Source of the DNA: an uncultured Collinsella sp.
Lineage (GTDB): Bacteria; Actinomycetota; Coriobacteriia; Coriobacteriales; Coriobacteriaceae
Reading direction: 5' to 3'
Assembly: GCA_959600835.1 (NCBI GenBank)
Contig: CAUGNQ010000056.1
Location: 1 to 12,802, forward strand
DNA length: 12,802 bases
Position numbers and translations under genes: made by a program. Of the stretch, positions 12,800-12,802 are shown in pieces (position 1 is the stretch's first letter; the number at the start of each line of letters is the position of its first letter). The notes under the pieces were generated by a model. The model had not been told where the DNA came from, did no database searches, and saw nothing but the letters and a program-made list of their open reading frames with translations.

Positions 12800-12802
12800 G
12801 TC

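Larger units (their letters stand above)
12583..12802. other. Structured non-coding flank
   Basis: No recognisable gene is seen in these 220 bases. An open frame at 12589-12789 (66 codons) has no ribosome-binding site and runs through the repeat and several hairpins, so it is not annotated. Visible inverted repeats are ATGGAAA/TTTCCAT (12589-12595 with 12605-12611), GGGAA/TTCCC (12695-12699 with 12724-12728) enclosing CCGACG/CGTCGG (12707-12712 with 12717-12722), and CGGG/CCCG near 12733-12743. The density of structure together with the repeat suggests a dispersed intergenic element. Confidence 0.4.

Overview
The window is high-GC DNA carrying part of the ribosomal protein / RNA polymerase beta-operon region, followed by a small accessory sigma-factor locus. 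The RpoB and RpoC sequences, the Ala/Glu-rich L7/L12 and the strong preference for G/C-ending codons point to an actinomycete. The overall look, including galU inside the cluster, suggests Coriobacteriia, probably Collinsella or a close relative. The genus is inferred from family resemblance, not from any search.

Layout, all genes on the + strand. Bases 1-310 hold a sigma70-type promoter, an L10-leader-like RNA and an intrinsic terminator/attenuator before rplJ. rplJ (L10) and rplL (L7/L12) follow, separated by a gap with three perfect hairpins. After a strong terminator comes galU with its own upstream region and terminator, splitting the usual rplJL-rpoBC order. The galU-rpoB gap contains a LexA/DinR-box-like palindrome and an extended -10 promoter. 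rpoB and rpoC follow as one transcription unit closed by a strong terminator. Bases 10861-12802 hold an ECF sigma-factor gene overlapped by a gene for a single-pass membrane protein of the DUF4179 / anti-sigma-like type. This pair has its own ECF-type promoter and terminator and is bracketed by a 37-nt inverted repeat. Its codon use differs from the upstream genes.

How the genes work together: L10 and L7/L12 form the ribosomal stalk, with output probably adjusted through L10 binding its own leader. RpoB and RpoC are the catalytic core of RNA polymerase. GalU makes UDP-glucose for envelope and storage sugars. The sigma/membrane-protein pair looks like a self-regulated envelope-signal module.

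The most interesting observations are protein-level. First, RpoC has a long C-terminal extension with a roughly 55-residue segment that aligns without gaps to the RNA polymerase alpha C-terminal domain, keeping several of its DNA-contact residues. Second, the RpoB fork-loop-2 segment just after the rifampicin region is replaced by a longer, unrelated sequence. At the DNA level, the stand-outs are the same pair of hairpin stems upstream of both rplL and galU, the inverted repeats around the sigma cassette, and the SOS-box-like site upstream of rpoB.
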